From JAHFRG01 sp041495205 (GTDB taxonomy: Bacteria > Pseudomonadota > Gammaproteobacteria > Burkholderiales > JAHFRG01), in NCBI GenBank assembly GCA_041495205.1, contig JBGQCF010000014.1:1-42369 (forward strand): a stretch of 42,369 bases of DNA, read 5' to 3'. Of this stretch, positions 24,001 through 31,750 are shown one piece after another (position 1 is the first letter of the stretch; each line of letters begins with the position of its first letter). The translations under genes were made by a program, and so were the position numbers. The notes under the pieces are model-generated. The model did no database searches. It saw nothing but the letters and a program-made list of their open reading frames with translations, and was not told the DNA's origin.

Positions 24001-27000
24001 AATCAGGGTGTCGTTGCCGTCCTCGCCGAACAGCACGTCGTTTCCGTCGCCGCCATCAAGCGTGTCATCCCCCAGACCTCCCTGCAATTGATCGTTACCC
24101 TCATCGCCATCGAGCGTGTCATCACCCGCGCCGCCTGCCATGAGGTCGTTGCCCGCACCGCCGAGCAGCACGTCATCCCCGCCTTGGCCGTCCACGATGT
24201 CGTCGCCCGCGCCCGCGTCAATGAAATCCGCTTCACCGGAAGGATCGCTGCCGCCGTTGTCGCCCGCGATTTGATCGTTTCCGTCGCCTCCGAATAAGGT
24301 ATCTTCGCCGCGCCCGCCTATAAGGATGTCGTTGCCAACACCGCCATCGAGAACGTCATCGCCTCCATCGCCAAAAAGGGTGTCGTCCCCCGCGCCGCCA
24401 ATCAAGGTGTCGTCGCCACCATAGCCCCGGAGAAAGTCGTTGTCGTCTTCGCCATCGAGGTAATCATTTCCTTGTCCTGCCTCGTCCACATAGTCAGCGT
24501 CGCCAAATAATTGATCATTGCCGCTGCCGCCAAACAAGGTGTCATCTCCGCCGCCTCCAACGAGCGTATCATCTCCCGAGCCGCCATCCAGGAAGTCGGA
24601 CCCCCGCAAGGTGGGGTCATCGCCATATTGCGCATCGCCATACAGCACATCGTTGCCGTCGCCGCCGATGAGGGTGTTGTTTCCGCCCTCGCCTTGCAGA
24701 AAGTCATCGCCTGCGCCGCCGTCTATATAGTCGTCTCCGGCCACGATCGGGCTAATCCCCTCCGCAGAACCATTAAACTCGCCGGTTAGCTTGTCGTCGC
24801 CCGCGCCGCCGAGGATTACGTCGCTGCCGCTCCCCCCGGAAATAATATCGTCGCCGTCTTCCCCATATAAAATATCGTCCCCCAGGAGACCAGCAATTTT
24901 GTCATTGCCGGCGCCACCGTAGATGGTGTCTGCCGCGCCCACATCTCCAGCGAAGTCGACGATATTGATGGGAGTAAACAACTCATCGAAAGGATTGGAA
25001 AGTTCGCTTACCGTCCAGTCGAAGGTGGTGGGGATGTAATTGTCATCGCCGTCAATGACATCATCGCCCGCGCCACCCACGATGAGGTCCTCACCACCAC
25101 CACCGAACAACACGTCGTTGGCATTGGTGCCCACCACAATGTCATCGCCCAGCCCACCGGTGAGCCAGTCGCCTTTTTGTCCCGTGCCTGGCGCGGTTTG
25201 TGAGGTTTGGATAAAACTTGCCAGATCAACAGTTGCGTCCGCATACAAGCGGTCATTGCCGGTACCACCTACCAGGATATCGCTGCCTGCTCCACCTTGA
25301 ATAACATCGTTGTCCGAGCCACCGTCCACGTTGTCATTGCCCTCACCCGCGTCAATCACGTCATCCCCACCACGGAAAGCATTTACGATATCGTTACCAC
25401 TACCGGAGACGATGTGGTCGTTCCCAGCGCTGTCGAAGAGCGTATCAGCACGGTTGGGCTCTGCGGTGCCATCGGTAATTACATTGCCCAGATCATCGAA
25501 GTGAAACTCGGTAATGTTCGGGTCCGCGTTGAAATCAACGGGATGCAGATCACCCACGATGGTGCGGTCGATGGGCGTAGAAGCTGCTTGCTGGAAATTA
25601 AGCGTGATGCCCAGATTTCCATTCTTAAAGTTCTGAACTGTGATCTTGCCATCTAGGTCGCCATCCTTGGTTATGGTCAGCACGCCACCCGCGGTAAGAT
25701 CGCCCAGAAATCTATAGCTATATGTTCCGTCGTTGAATAACTCAGTGTTGTTTCCCACTTGATTCTTGGCGCCGGACAAATCCCGGCCGGAGTAGAGAAT
25801 TTTTCCGAAGCCGTCGCTGTCAATGATCGTGTCATTACCCTCTTTGCCCAAGTAAACGTAAGTATCGTTCCCCACACCACCGTAAAGTCTATCGTTCCCC
25901 AGATTGCCTTCCAGATAGTCAGCCCCGTCATTCCCGGACAGAATGTCGTTCCCGTCACCGCCGTAGAGCCGGTCGGCATTGGCTTGGCCGGTGATATTAT
26001 CCGCGGCATCGCTGCCGAAAATGACTCGCTTATCAGTGTTAGAGGGCACGTCTTGTTCCTGCGGAGTGAAAAAGATTTGGGTGCGGGTGGACAAGTCGCT
26101 GAACAAAATCTTTTCGCCTGAGGTATTGACCAGGAATCGACCAAAAAGAGTTTTGCTGTCGGCAATGTTTATATCGCGTAAGTTGTAAAGAAAGGCCACC
26201 CTATCGGTGAGATATGCATTGCTAAAGTGTTCCGCCTTGAGCGCTTCCCCAAACGGCGCATAGAGAGCGGCATTGCCACTGAGGACAAAGGGGTTGAGTT
26301 CCTTTAAGGCATAGCGCGTCGCCAAACCAGTGTCATCACTGGCTTGGGCGTTGTTTAACGTTGTGCTTGCTTCCTGGGTGAGAAGGCTGGTAAGCGTGAG
26401 ATTGCTCACTCCTTTCTGGCTGATGGAATCCTGCAGCGCAAACAGGTTGGTGTAATAAGCTTGTCCGTCATCAATCGCTGTCTTTGTTTGCCAGCCGTTA
26501 ACCTGAAACAGTTTACGCAAGCTATCAAGAGTGTTTTCCAGGGAATTGCTCGGCTTGTTGGAGGTGGCCTTGAGGATCGACCCGATGTCGTCGAGGCTAA
26601 TCGCGGGATCAATTTGTGCCAGCAGATCATAGACGCCTAGTACGTCGGATATAAATTTGATATCGTGTAAGTCAAAATAATGAGGGACATTAATCTCGGT
26701 AAACAAGGGGATTTTATTACCCGGTACGATACCCACGTTGTGAGCCAAATCCGCCGGGACAACCAGATGCGTCATCTTGTTGGTGTTGAAAAATCCTTGA
26801 ATGTCGGAGGATCCGCGCGCGGCGATTTCAGTATCCCTTAATTGATTTAAAAAGGCTTCCGATCCTGGATTGGGATTGGTGATCACGGGATCAAACCCCG
26901 GGGCGTTGTAGGTAAAGACCGCTTGCACCGCGTTAGGAACAAGCCGGCTTAACACCATGGCCAAATGCCCACCCAGAGAGTGTCCGGTAACGGTGAAAGA

Positions 27001-27501
27001 CTGATCCACCAGTTTGCCATCTGCTTGTGCAACGAATGAACTCGTTTCAATGTTGTTCGTTAAAGGGTTATACACATACTGATATACTGTTTGCCCAGTA
27101 CGCACAGTCAATTTCTGGTAGTAGTTGAACATATCAATGGTCTGGGCAATCGCGATCCCGTCTCCGCCTATTCCCCCGATATCCTCGCTCAGATCGGCTA
27201 GTGTCGTTGGCTCCGTGCCGCGGACGGCAAAAAATAGCTCCTGGGTATCATTCTTGCGGAAAACCGTCGCCGAGAAGCCTGAAGCGGTATTCGGTTGCTG
27301 GTCAACAATGGTGTAGCCTTTTCCTAAGATAAAATTGCCGTTGGCATCGACTCCAGCAAATTCTATTGCTTGAGTTGGATTCATTCCAGCAGCTTCGAGC
27401 GCCCGTACGTAATCAGTTCCACTGATCCCCGCAAAAAGGTTTGCGTAAGCAGCCAAAGACAACTGAGAATTCAAGAAATAATCGTTTATAGTGCTTAACA
27501 T
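18040..27501 (-). CDS. Giant RTX protein with N-terminal lipase domain
   Basis: 3153 residues. Residues ~1-340 are a class 3 lipase-like alpha/beta hydrolase: FAVRGTEP (~91-98) and the nucleophile elbow TGHSLGGHL with Ser175; a His in HYFDLHDI (~274-281) may complete the triad. Glycine-rich calcium-binding nonapeptides (GGxGxDxLx) begin near residue 500, form a dense block at ~700-1200 and recur in shorter clusters to ~2950. Between them are Haemolysin-type Ca-binding-related modules, a duplicated ~195-residue module, and a cadherin/dystroglycan-like domain (~2735-2830: HAPTLAHPLSDQT, LPAWLDFDAVSQTFAGTPG). The C-terminus (ALVDKYDQARGK, NSLLDAHLAASDSEALGGDL, YGKNGTLAG) resembles RTX secretion-signal regions. 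Expected to be exported by the neighbouring type I system and to fold outside in calcium. Probable role: secreted lipase, toxin or adhesin. Confidence 0.95.
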   Translation of the reverse strand: MLSTINDYFLNSQLSLAAYANLFAGISGTDYVRALEAAGMNPTQAIEFAGVDANGNFILGKGYTIVDQQPNTASGFSATVFRKNDTQELFFAVRGTEPTTLADLSEDIGGIGGDGIAIAQTIDMFNYYQKLTVRTGQTVYQYVYNPLTNNIETSSFVAQADGKLVDQSFTVTGHSLGGHLAMVLSRLVPNAVQAVFTYNAPGFDPVITNPNPGSEAFLNQLRDTEIAARGSSDIQGFFNTNKMTHLVVPADLAHNVGIVPGNKIPLFTEINVPHYFDLHDIKFISDVLGVYDLLAQIDPAISLDDIGSILKATSNKPSNSLENTLDSLRKLFQVNGWQTKTAIDDGQAYYTNLFALQDSISQKGVSNLTLTSLLTQEASTTLNNAQASDDTGLATRYALKELNPFVLSGNAALYAPFGEALKAEHFSNAYLTDRVAFLYNLRDINIADSKTLFGRFLVNTSGEKILFSDLSTRTQIFFTPQEQDVPSNTDKRVIFGSDAADNITGQANADRLYGGDGNDILSGNDGADYLEGNLGNDRLYGGVGNDTYVYLGKEGNDTIIDSDGFGKILYSGRDLSGAKNQVGNNTELFNDGTYSYRFLGDLTAGGVLTITKDGDLDGKITVQNFKNGNLGITLNFQQAASTPIDRTIVGDLHPVDFNADPNITEFHFDDLGNVITDGTAEPNRADTLFDSAGNDHIVSGSGNDIVNAFRGGDDVIDAGEGNDNVDGGSDNDVIQGGAGSDILVGGTGNDRLYADATVDLASFIQTSQTAPGTGQKGDWLTGGLGDDIVVGTNANDVLFGGGGEDLIVGGAGDDVIDGDDNYIPTTFDWTVSELSNPFDELFTPINIVDFAGDVGAADTIYGGAGNDKIAGLLGDDILYGEDGDDIISGGSGSDVILGGAGDDKLTGEFNGSAEGISPIVAGDDYIDGGAGDDFLQGEGGNNTLIGGDGNDVLYGDAQYGDDPTLRGSDFLDGGSGDDTLVGGGGDDTLFGGSGNDQLFGDADYVDEAGQGNDYLDGEDDNDFLRGYGGDDTLIGGAGDDTLFGDGGDDVLDGGVGNDILIGGRGEDTLFGGDGNDQIAGDNGGSDPSGEADFIDAGAGDDIVDGQGGDDVLLGGAGNDLMAGGAGDDTLDGDEGNDQLQGGLGDDTLDGGDGNDVLFGEDGNDTLIGGPGSDQLIGGAGDDTYVADTSDTISDNEGNNHIILTGFNDVSELNVTTSTDDQGQKELIVSTVGATETIPGIPDGLHIKGSISSLNFDFQFDDGTVLTQEQLLTAAYTQSLSLVGGAGDDVLEGFAGDDTLNGQGGNDTLIGGAGDDQLFGGDGNDNLRGDTGDDTLAGGVGSDSYFFARGDGLDVIADAGTVATNTADLSNTDTIQFAQDILASDVAFTRRANGDLIIDYGDSDQVTVQGQFSDAANRIERILFGDGSAITSDFLNTLPVAPIVGTEQDDILTGTPFDETQMGLGGNDTYSFGAGMGRDTWIDTGANTIALQTGLAFTDVATSQNGNDLLLTVGSSRDGALIKDYFLGNQDWTLQDSSGATQALAARIIADEAQQDFADKAFNQARSALKARIVSSYLAQGYQLIGAGELDQGFNFSQPTAFYGGGEATTTSQFETFPFPGVISNLGSSHLVTVNWNTNPVGGFHNSASLVNQVIVSDDAFINDNFSGTSHVQNTIQGTVNASWLRPQNLVNHFSTIDTSQPVIDRSNPDFPNGRLIGFVTSTITQHTFSATVDGQAGAFHPNGIPSSGAFPSQVQAFLTETHETNTLGEIDAGDSSNTIFAGANTVVKAGGGDDTVTGGYFVDGGAGDDVITGADTAYGGPGNDMLTGDNGATTFLVDPNDTGSDTISDQGGFDKVVLDDFYYNSIGIGGSELDLRRAAGGRYLDIHDDGFRSSFATAEAGRDFVLVPVIKLLQESQSQYEYFRDNPGALNDPEQNPSQFTLQQFQGFVAQRQQQIDDINTTYLQRFVFVEPLPPAPDVKATDYAALEPFIATGLIETDTVQFGEGLSPNDVAARFDPTGNINLTWGQDHGIRVVLPGDDDLIGTSIEHFQFAPSPDSGQAGTVLNMADVISRAMQATEDDDIIFYTRGSDVGSGLGGNDQLHGKAGDDVLNGGSGDDLLDGGQGADDLIGGPGNDTNIVDNPGDTVTEFADEGMDTVQSAVSYSLTENVENLTLTGDTASEGTGNALNNVLIGNNADNVLAGMGGNDSLSGGAGNDMLNGGDGDDALTGGEGDDTLIGGANNDTVDGGNGADTYSYDSGDGNDVISDAGGIDKQSFDNLYYNSIGIFDVEFRRENGGRYVDNDFDPNTSFATPEEGRDLELQGETDTQAQYQFFLDHPEAVDDPQQNIFGFTLQEFQDLVTQQQQRIDDLNANYLQRFVLIEPLPPAPDVKATDYAALEPFVASGLIEADTVLFGDGLSPSDVTVRLDPSGNFLNFSWDQNDNIQVALPGDADLIGTGIERFQFIDGTVWSTAEAIRRATQGTVGNDVLFGSAGNDVLAGGAGNDFLFGGAGDDTYVFNLGDGVDHIQDSSGTNSLLFGEGITPDSVSLGLGSLLLRVGDQGDEIHIDDFDPNNVFANPSISNFLFDPSPGSGQAPLVLSYDDLIAKGFDLTGTAGEDTITGTNVNDRINGLGGNDSLNGGAGNNMYVFDPGFGHDVVINPSGQGSIQFTDGIAPDDIMVSRDGLDLLLTATSGDVARIQSWYADANSSPIQQAIFAGTIWDAATLESKAAPVNHAPTLAHPLSDQTAIEAIRFLFQLPADTFSDVDAGDTLNLSAALSDGTALPAWLDFDAVSQTFAGTPGQTDIGVLAVKVTAADSGSLSVSDSFDLTVGRVSGLTLIGNNGNNVLNGGAGNDLLVGGKGKDTLRGGAGDDVLDGGIGKDTLYGGAGNDLVSGGAGNDVINGDSRNDVLEGGDGKDTLKDEFGKNLLNAGAGNDSLTGGNGNELYIGGKGDDSLTTGKGEDIIAFNRGDGKDTLNPSGGAGDTLSLGGGIRYQDLALSKKSKDLIVEVGNGEKIILKDWYASSKNKSVLNLQVITDAMVAYDPNSLNPLLNKRVNDFDFTALVDKYDQARGKNKNLAHWSVMNSLLDAHLAASDSEALGGDLAYQYGKNGTLAGMGLGAAQDVLNSPQFGAQAQTLHPLATLQEGAMKLS
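19714..19737 (-). repeat. TTCGCCAGGCTCAGGACAGG-type repeat inside the RTX gene
   Basis: The minus strand reads CCTTCGCCAGGCTCAGGACA then GGCT, coding PSPGSGQA in frame within FLFD-PSPGSGQA-PLVLSYDD. It differs by two bases from the copy at 21319-21342 and resembles the intergenic palindrome at 31636-31714. Confidence 0.7.
20102..20680 (-). repeat. RTX internal module, copy B
   Basis: Encodes a ~193-residue module from FDNLYYNSIGIF to LIGTGIERFQF, with shared blocks YLQRFVLIEPLPPAPDVKAT, DYAALEPFVASGLIEADTV and a glutamine-rich FTLQEFQDLVTQQQQ. It is homologous throughout to copy A, 0.7 kb upstream in the gene. It ends FQF-IDGTVWSTAEA without the short repeat found in copy A. Confidence 0.85.
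21319..21342 (-). repeat. TTCGCCAGGCTCAGGACAGG-type repeat inside the RTX gene, second copy
   Basis: Encodes PSPDSGQA in frame at the end of internal module A (FQFA-PSPDSGQA-GTVLNM). Compared with module B (FQF-IDGTVW) it adds 7 residues, so it looks like an insertion that kept the frame. Confidence 0.7.
21344..21938 (-). repeat. RTX internal module, copy A
   Basis: Encodes ~198 residues from LDDFYYNSIGIGG to LIGTSIEHFQF. Shared with copy B: GGRY(L/V)D, SFAT-E-GRD, a Q-rich helix (FTLQQFQGFVAQRQQQ), YLQRFVFVEPLPPAPDVKAT and DYAALEPFIATGLIETDTV. The helical Q-rich segment is unlike RTX beta-roll. Function unknown. Confidence 0.85.
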
Positions 27502-27521
27502 TTGATTCTCTTCTATTTATA

Positions 27522-28100
27522 TTACTTAGCCCGTTGAAATACCTGCTTAAGGAAACTTTCAAAAAATCCGCGCTCATTCGGACAGCTTGTACCAGAAACA
27601 TGAACACTGATATTGTTTACGAACCACCCACCAAAATTTATGAAGTATGTGTATCTGCCTAGTACTTCGTTGGCCTGAGTATCAGTAACAAAGTATTTTG
27701 TTGTGGATATGCGAAACGGCCAAGAGTAGATAGGATCACGAGATTCAGTTGAGATTTTAAAGCGATTTCCTAAGACTTCACTATTAAAACCTCCGCTTGT
27801 TGTAATAAATCTCGGCGTCCCATCTGGGTTCCAATACTCCGGCTCAAGCTCAACCGGCTTGTAAACTTTGCTCCCGCCTTCCGTTGCGCAGAGGTAATGA
27901 AAATAAGCCGTCCCCAGAATCACATCCCAAGTCGGAATAAAGATAAAAATGAGTACCGTAATAATGCCCGCCTTCCACTTCGCGCGCGTACCTTGTTTCC
28001 GTCGCACCACGATCACAGTTACGATGATCCCAATGAGCGCAATGCCGAGCGGCGCTATTAATCCAAAAGACAGAAGAATTAACCCAAGCAGTTCTTTCAT
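27522..28100 (-). CDS. Two-helix membrane protein between exporter and RTX genes
   Basis: 192 residues, Shine-Dalgarno-like GGGAAAG before the ATG. Two N-terminal hydrophobic helices (~4-32 and ~43-66) followed by a ~125-residue soluble part (GGSKVYKPVELEPEYWNPDG, FNSEVLGNRFKIS, YTYFINFGGWFVNNISVHVS). It ends 20 bp before the RTX start, so it is probably cotranscribed and coupled. No family recognised. Its position directly before a gene for a lipase-domain RTX protein is where an immunity or maturation partner might lie; this is inference from context only. Lower G+C than the exporter gene. Confidence 0.7.
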   Translation of the reverse strand: MKELLGLILLSFGLIAPLGIALIGIIVTVIVVRRKQGTRAKWKAGIITVLIFIFIPTWDVILGTAYFHYLCATEGGSKVYKPVELEPEYWNPDGTPRFITTSGGFNSEVLGNRFKISTESRDPIYSWPFRISTTKYFVTDTQANEVLGRYTYFINFGGWFVNNISVHVSGTSCPNERGFFESFLKQVFQRAK

Positions 28101-28259
28101 ATTCTTTCCCTTTTTTCGCTCAATGAAGGCGCAAAGGGGTCATAGACGAATATGATCTCCTAGCTACCTCACCTTTGACTGTGCTTAAAACCCTAAACCG
28201 ATCTGCCCGCCTGTCATACCTTATCTGTCCTGCCACTTCTACCGTTCTTGCTTCTGAAA

Positions 28260-30440
28260 TCATCCATCCTGATTCTTTTCTCCCTTGACCACGCTCATCT
28301 GTTTTTCATGCTGACCCAGGGCGACAATCTCGTCAACCTGTAATCCCTTGGGCAGCTGATGCGTGATAAACAGCATGGTGACTTTGCCTTTGAGTTGGTT
28401 GACAGTCCTCGCGAAATGCTCGGCAGTGGGCAGATCGAGGTTGCTGGTGGCTTCGTCAAAGATGAGGATTCTCGGTCGCTTCAGGAGCGCCCGAGCAATG
28501 GCGACGCGCTGCTTCTGCCCGCCGGAGAGACCCACGCCGTGCTCGCCAATTTGCGTCTGGTAACCTTCGGGCAGGTGTTCGATGGTGTCGTGAATCTCCG
28601 CCATCTTGCAAGCCGCAATCACCTGCTCAAAAGTCGCATGCGGGTTGGCGAGGGCAAGATTGTCATGGATGGTGCCGCTGAAAAGGATGGTGTCCTGCGG
28701 CACCACGCCGAAGTATTGCCGCAGTTCGTTGGCGGCAAGATGGCGGATATCGTGGCCGTCTATTTTGATTTGGCCATCCGAAGGAAGATAAAAACCCTGC
28801 AGGAGTTTCGCCAAAGTACTTTTGCCGCAGCCGCTGGGCCCCATCAGCGCCATGCAGACGCCGGGTTCGAGCTTGATGTTGAGGCCGGTGTAAAGATAAG
28901 GCAGATTCTCCGCGTAACGGAAACTCAAATTGACAATCTCCACCCTGCCCTGTTCCGCCTTCGCCCTGGCGGGAATCAGCGAATAAGGTTCGGCGGGGGC
29001 ATTCATGATGTCGCCCAGGCGCTTCACCGCGATCGCCGCCTGCTGGAATTCCTGCCACAAACCGACGATGCGCAGCATGGGCTGCGACATGCGGCTTGCG
29101 AACATCTGATAAGCCACCAGCATGCCGATGGTGAAGCCTTCGTTTTGCATCACCAGCCAGGCGCCTGCGCAGAGAATGAGCAAGGTCAGGAGTTGATCCA
29201 GTGCGTTGGCGGCGACGTTGTAGGCATTGGAGAGGCTGCGGGTATTGAAGCTGGAATTGAGATATGCGGCCAGGTAGTCGCCATAGCGGCTTTTGAGTTG
29301 CGGCTCCATTTGCAGCGATTTGACGGTTTCCATTCCCGCGATGTATTCGGTGAGGAACGCCTGGTTTCTCGCGCCCAGCAGGAACTGCTGATTGAGACGC
29401 TGGCGCAGCAGCGGCACCACCGCAACGCTCAAGGCGATGATGGCGCCGAGCAGTGTCAGGGTTATCAGGCTCAGCAGCCAGCTGTAGTAAAACATGATAG
29501 CGAGGAATATCAGCAGGAACGGGCAGTCGAGAATGAGCGTCACCGCCGCGCCGCTTACAAATTCGCGGATGGTCTCCACCCCGTGGACGCGCGCCACGAC
29601 CACGCCGGTGGGGCGGTGTTCGTAATAGCGCGGCGACAGTTTCAAAAGATGCTCGAACACCTGGCTGCCCAGCACAGCGTCCACGCGGTTGCCGGTGTGC
29701 AGCACCAGATACTGGCGCGCCCAGCTCATGGCGGAGGTAAACAGCATGAATACGGCAAGCCCGATGGCTATCACCACCAACGTATTCATGGTCTGGTGCA
29801 CCACCACTTTGTCTATCACGACCTGGGTGAACAAGGGCGTTGCGAGCGCCATGAGCTGAATGGCAAGCGAGGCCAGCAGCACGTCGCGCCATATCTGCTT
29901 GTGCTTGAGAAGTTCGGGAATGAACCACTTGAAGCCGAAAGTTTGCTGCTGCAGAAGCGCGGCGTCTTTGTCGGAGGCAGCCTGCGCTTTCCTGCTGAAC
30001 AGCATGACCTGGCCGGCATAACGCGCTTCAAATTCGGCGAGAGAAAGCGATTTCGGATTAGGGTCGCCCGGTTCAAAAAGCACGATTTGTTTGTCATCGG
30101 CTTTGATGATGAGGGCAAGGTTGACCTCGCCTTTACCCTCACCCTCGCTTCTACCCTCACCCCCACCCTCTCCCTGAGAGGGTGAGGGAGGATTATTTGT
30201 TGCGGGCTTTAAGACCGCGAGGCAGGGTAAGACCAACTTGCCGAGATCAGCTGAGGCGACAGCGCGGAAGCTGCTGTTGATTCCAAGCCCCTGAGCGGAC
30301 CGCTGCAATGAAAGCAGATTATAAGGTGGGGGGATTTGCCGCAGGACGAGCTCCGGGGCAAACGGGATGCGCTGCAGTTGGCAAATGCCGCCCAACCCCC
30401 AGACAAAAGCTTGCGTGGAAATAGGTAGATTGCTATCCAC
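28260..30440 (-). CDS. Type I secretion ABC exporter with C39-like domain
   Basis: 726 residues from a GTG preceded by GAGGGGGG. N-terminal C39-peptidase-like domain (~5-145) without the catalytic Cys (GLGGICQLQR replaces the QxxCGAAC site), as in HlyB/LapB-type exporters of non-cleaved RTX substrates. Six-helix membrane domain (~175-450) and an ATPase with Walker A GPSGCGKST (534-542), signature LSGGQKQR, Walker B ILIFDEATSNLD and H-loop THQ. It pumps the RTX protein in one step with the HlyD adaptor and a TolC channel not encoded here. The N-terminal domain carries a ~20-residue low-complexity insertion (SPSQGEGGGEGRSEGEG) encoded by a REP-type repeat. A 159-bp gap of no recognisable content separates it from the next gene. 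Confidence 0.96.
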   Translation of the reverse strand: MDSNLPISTQAFVWGLGGICQLQRIPFAPELVLRQIPPPYNLLSLQRSAQGLGINSSFRAVASADLGKLVLPCLAVLKPATNNPPSPSQGEGGGEGRSEGEGKGEVNLALIIKADDKQIVLFEPGDPNPKSLSLAEFEARYAGQVMLFSRKAQAASDKDAALLQQQTFGFKWFIPELLKHKQIWRDVLLASLAIQLMALATPLFTQVVIDKVVVHQTMNTLVVIAIGLAVFMLFTSAMSWARQYLVLHTGNRVDAVLGSQVFEHLLKLSPRYYEHRPTGVVVARVHGVETIREFVSGAAVTLILDCPFLLIFLAIMFYYSWLLSLITLTLLGAIIALSVAVVPLLRQRLNQQFLLGARNQAFLTEYIAGMETVKSLQMEPQLKSRYGDYLAAYLNSSFNTRSLSNAYNVAANALDQLLTLLILCAGAWLVMQNEGFTIGMLVAYQMFASRMSQPMLRIVGLWQEFQQAAIAVKRLGDIMNAPAEPYSLIPARAKAEQGRVEIVNLSFRYAENLPYLYTGLNIKLEPGVCMALMGPSGCGKSTLAKLLQGFYLPSDGQIKIDGHDIRHLAANELRQYFGVVPQDTILFSGTIHDNLALANPHATFEQVIAACKMAEIHDTIEHLPEGYQTQIGEHGVGLSGGQKQRVAIARALLKRPRILIFDEATSNLDLPTAEHFARTVNQLKGKVTMLFITHQLPKGLQVDEIVALGQHEKQMSVVKGEKNQDG
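30128..30190 (-). repeat. CCCTCTCCC-type REP repeat embedded in the exporter gene
   Basis: Contains the perfect palindrome CACCCTCTC-CCT-GAGAGGGTG (30164-30184) flanked by CTCACCC/CCCTCACCC units, the same family as the higBA terminator hairpin at 17705-17741. It lies in frame and encodes a Gly/Glu/Ser-rich stretch at about residues 84-104, between LPCLAVLK and LALIIKADDKQIVLFEP, i.e. at a turn between beta strands of the C39-like domain. Confidence 0.8.
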
Positions 30441-30689
30441 TGACGCCCCCCCTCATCAGCGCCGGTCATTCAGGCTGGGTTACTGCGAGTTTTTTTAAGT
30501 TTTAAAGCCCCGCTGCCGTTTTGGCTTTTATGACCCTGCCGACATACCAATAGGTGCTGTTAATTACGGATATTAATCAACTTTCAATGGGAAATATACC
30601 CACACGCCTGATTAAACAGCCACAAAATTCGTTATACCCTCGCCCGGATGCCGCGATGCGAAAACTAATAAAGAGTAAAATCCAGCAAA

Positions 30690-31625
30690 ATGATAAGCTT
30701 ACACTGGCAGACTGAATTGAATCATAAATCCTACCCCCGCTCCGCTACCCTGGCCCTCATCGTCCTCGCTTTCATCTGGGGCTATAACTGGGTGGTCATG
30801 AAAAAGGTCCTGGCCTATTGCGGCCCTTTTGATTTCGCCGCGCTGCGCACTTTTTTCGGAGCGCTGTGTTTGTTTGCGGTACTAGCGTGGATGAAGAAAC
30901 CGCTGCGTCTGGTGGAATTCAAAACCACGCTTTTGTTGGGCTTGCTGCAAACCACGGTATTTACCGCGTTGGTGATGTGGGCCGTGGTGGACGGCGGCGC
31001 GGGGAAAAGCGCGGTGCTTGTTTACACCATGACGTTCTGGTTGCTGATACTCGCCTGGCCGCTGCTTCACGAACGCATTCACGGCGCGCAATGGCTGGCG
31101 GTTGTGATGGCGTTTGCCGGCTTATTCTTTATCCTCGCGCCGTGGCGCCCAAGCGGCAGCTTTGCGAGCAGCGTGATTGCAACGACAGCGGGAATTACCT
31201 GGGCGGTGGCGGTGATCGTGGCGAAAAAATTGCGCAGCCGCGTGCAGCTGGATCTGCTTTCGCTCACCGCCTGGCAGATGCTGCTTGGAGGAATCGTGCT
31301 GGTCGGAATTACGTTTTTTATACCGCAGCAACCCATCGTGTTGAGCGGTTATTTCTGGTTTGCAGTCATTTACAACGCGGTATTGGGAACCGCGCTTGCC
31401 TGGCTGTTATGGCTTTACGTGCTGCACCGGCTGCCCGCAGGGACCGCAGGCCTGGGCTCGCTTGCGGTGCCGGTAGTGGGCGTGCTTTCTGCATGGATGG
31501 AACTCGGCGAGCAGCCCAAGCAATGGGAAATTGCCGGCATGCTGTTGATTGGCGCCGCACTCCTGCTTCTCAGCATTCTTGGAATGCGCGAGCCGAAAGT
31601 AGACCCCGAAATGGCGCAGGAGTGA
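30690..31625 (+). CDS. DMT-family (EamA) transporter
   Basis: 311 residues with about ten hydrophobic helices in two EamA halves. Typical motifs: FIWGYNWVVMKK in helix 1, FAALRTFFGALCLFAVL, then in the second half ITWAVAVIVAKKL and YNAVLGTALAWLLWLYVLHRLPAGTAGLGSL (split: YNAVLGTALAW and LHRLPAGTAGLGSLAVPVVG), and a C-terminal EQPKQWEIAGMLLIG. Such transporters export amino acids, sugars or other metabolites; substrate unknown. It is divergent from the exporter gene, with 249 bp of AT-rich DNA between the two starts. A palindromic repeat follows its stop. Confidence 0.93.
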   Translation: MISLHWQTELNHKSYPRSATLALIVLAFIWGYNWVVMKKVLAYCGPFDFAALRTFFGALCLFAVLAWMKKPLRLVEFKTTLLLGLLQTTVFTALVMWAVVDGGAGKSAVLVYTMTFWLLILAWPLLHERIHGAQWLAVVMAFAGLFFILAPWRPSGSFASSVIATTAGITWAVAVIVAKKLRSRVQLDLLSLTAWQMLLGGIVLVGITFFIPQQPIVLSGYFWFAVIYNAVLGTALAWLLWLYVLHRLPAGTAGLGSLAVPVVGVLSAWMELGEQPKQWEIAGMLLIGAALLLLSILGMREPKVDPEMAQE

Positions 31626-31635
31626 TTCCCTCACC

Positions 31636-31714
31636 CCCTTCGACTAGCCTGTCCTGAGCCCGTTTGCCCTTCGACTAGCTCAGGGCGAACGGGTCGAAGG
31701 GCTCAGAGCAGGCT
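31636..31714. repeat. Nested palindromic repeat between the DMT gene and glcD
   Basis: CCCTTCGAC ... GTCGAAGGG, CCCGTTTGCCCT ... AGGGCGAACGGG and AGCCTGTCCTGAGCC ... GGCTCAGAGCAGGCT form overlapping, partly alternative stems. It belongs to the widespread TTCGACxxGCTCAGGxCxGGC family also seen inside the RTX gene and in repeat copy 1. It may act as a terminator for the DMT gene, though it lacks a T-run. Confidence 0.75.
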
Positions 31715-31750
31715 GAGAGTGAAAAGCAGAAGAATGAGTATAATAAGGTC

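Noticed and set aside
18040..27501. CRISPR-like or satellite-like regular short repeats
   Set aside because: The ~27-bp periodicity is the DNA of RTX nonapeptides in one continuous reading frame, with no unique spacers.
15585..30440. Phage or integrative element around the RTX locus
   Set aside because: No integrase, tRNA target, att-like direct repeats or phage structural genes are visible; only short palindromic repeats and higBA.
30567..30580. Second FNR-like site upstream of the secretion operon
   Set aside because: TTGATTAATATCCG on the minus strand matches only 8 of 10 consensus positions in AT-rich DNA, too weak to claim.
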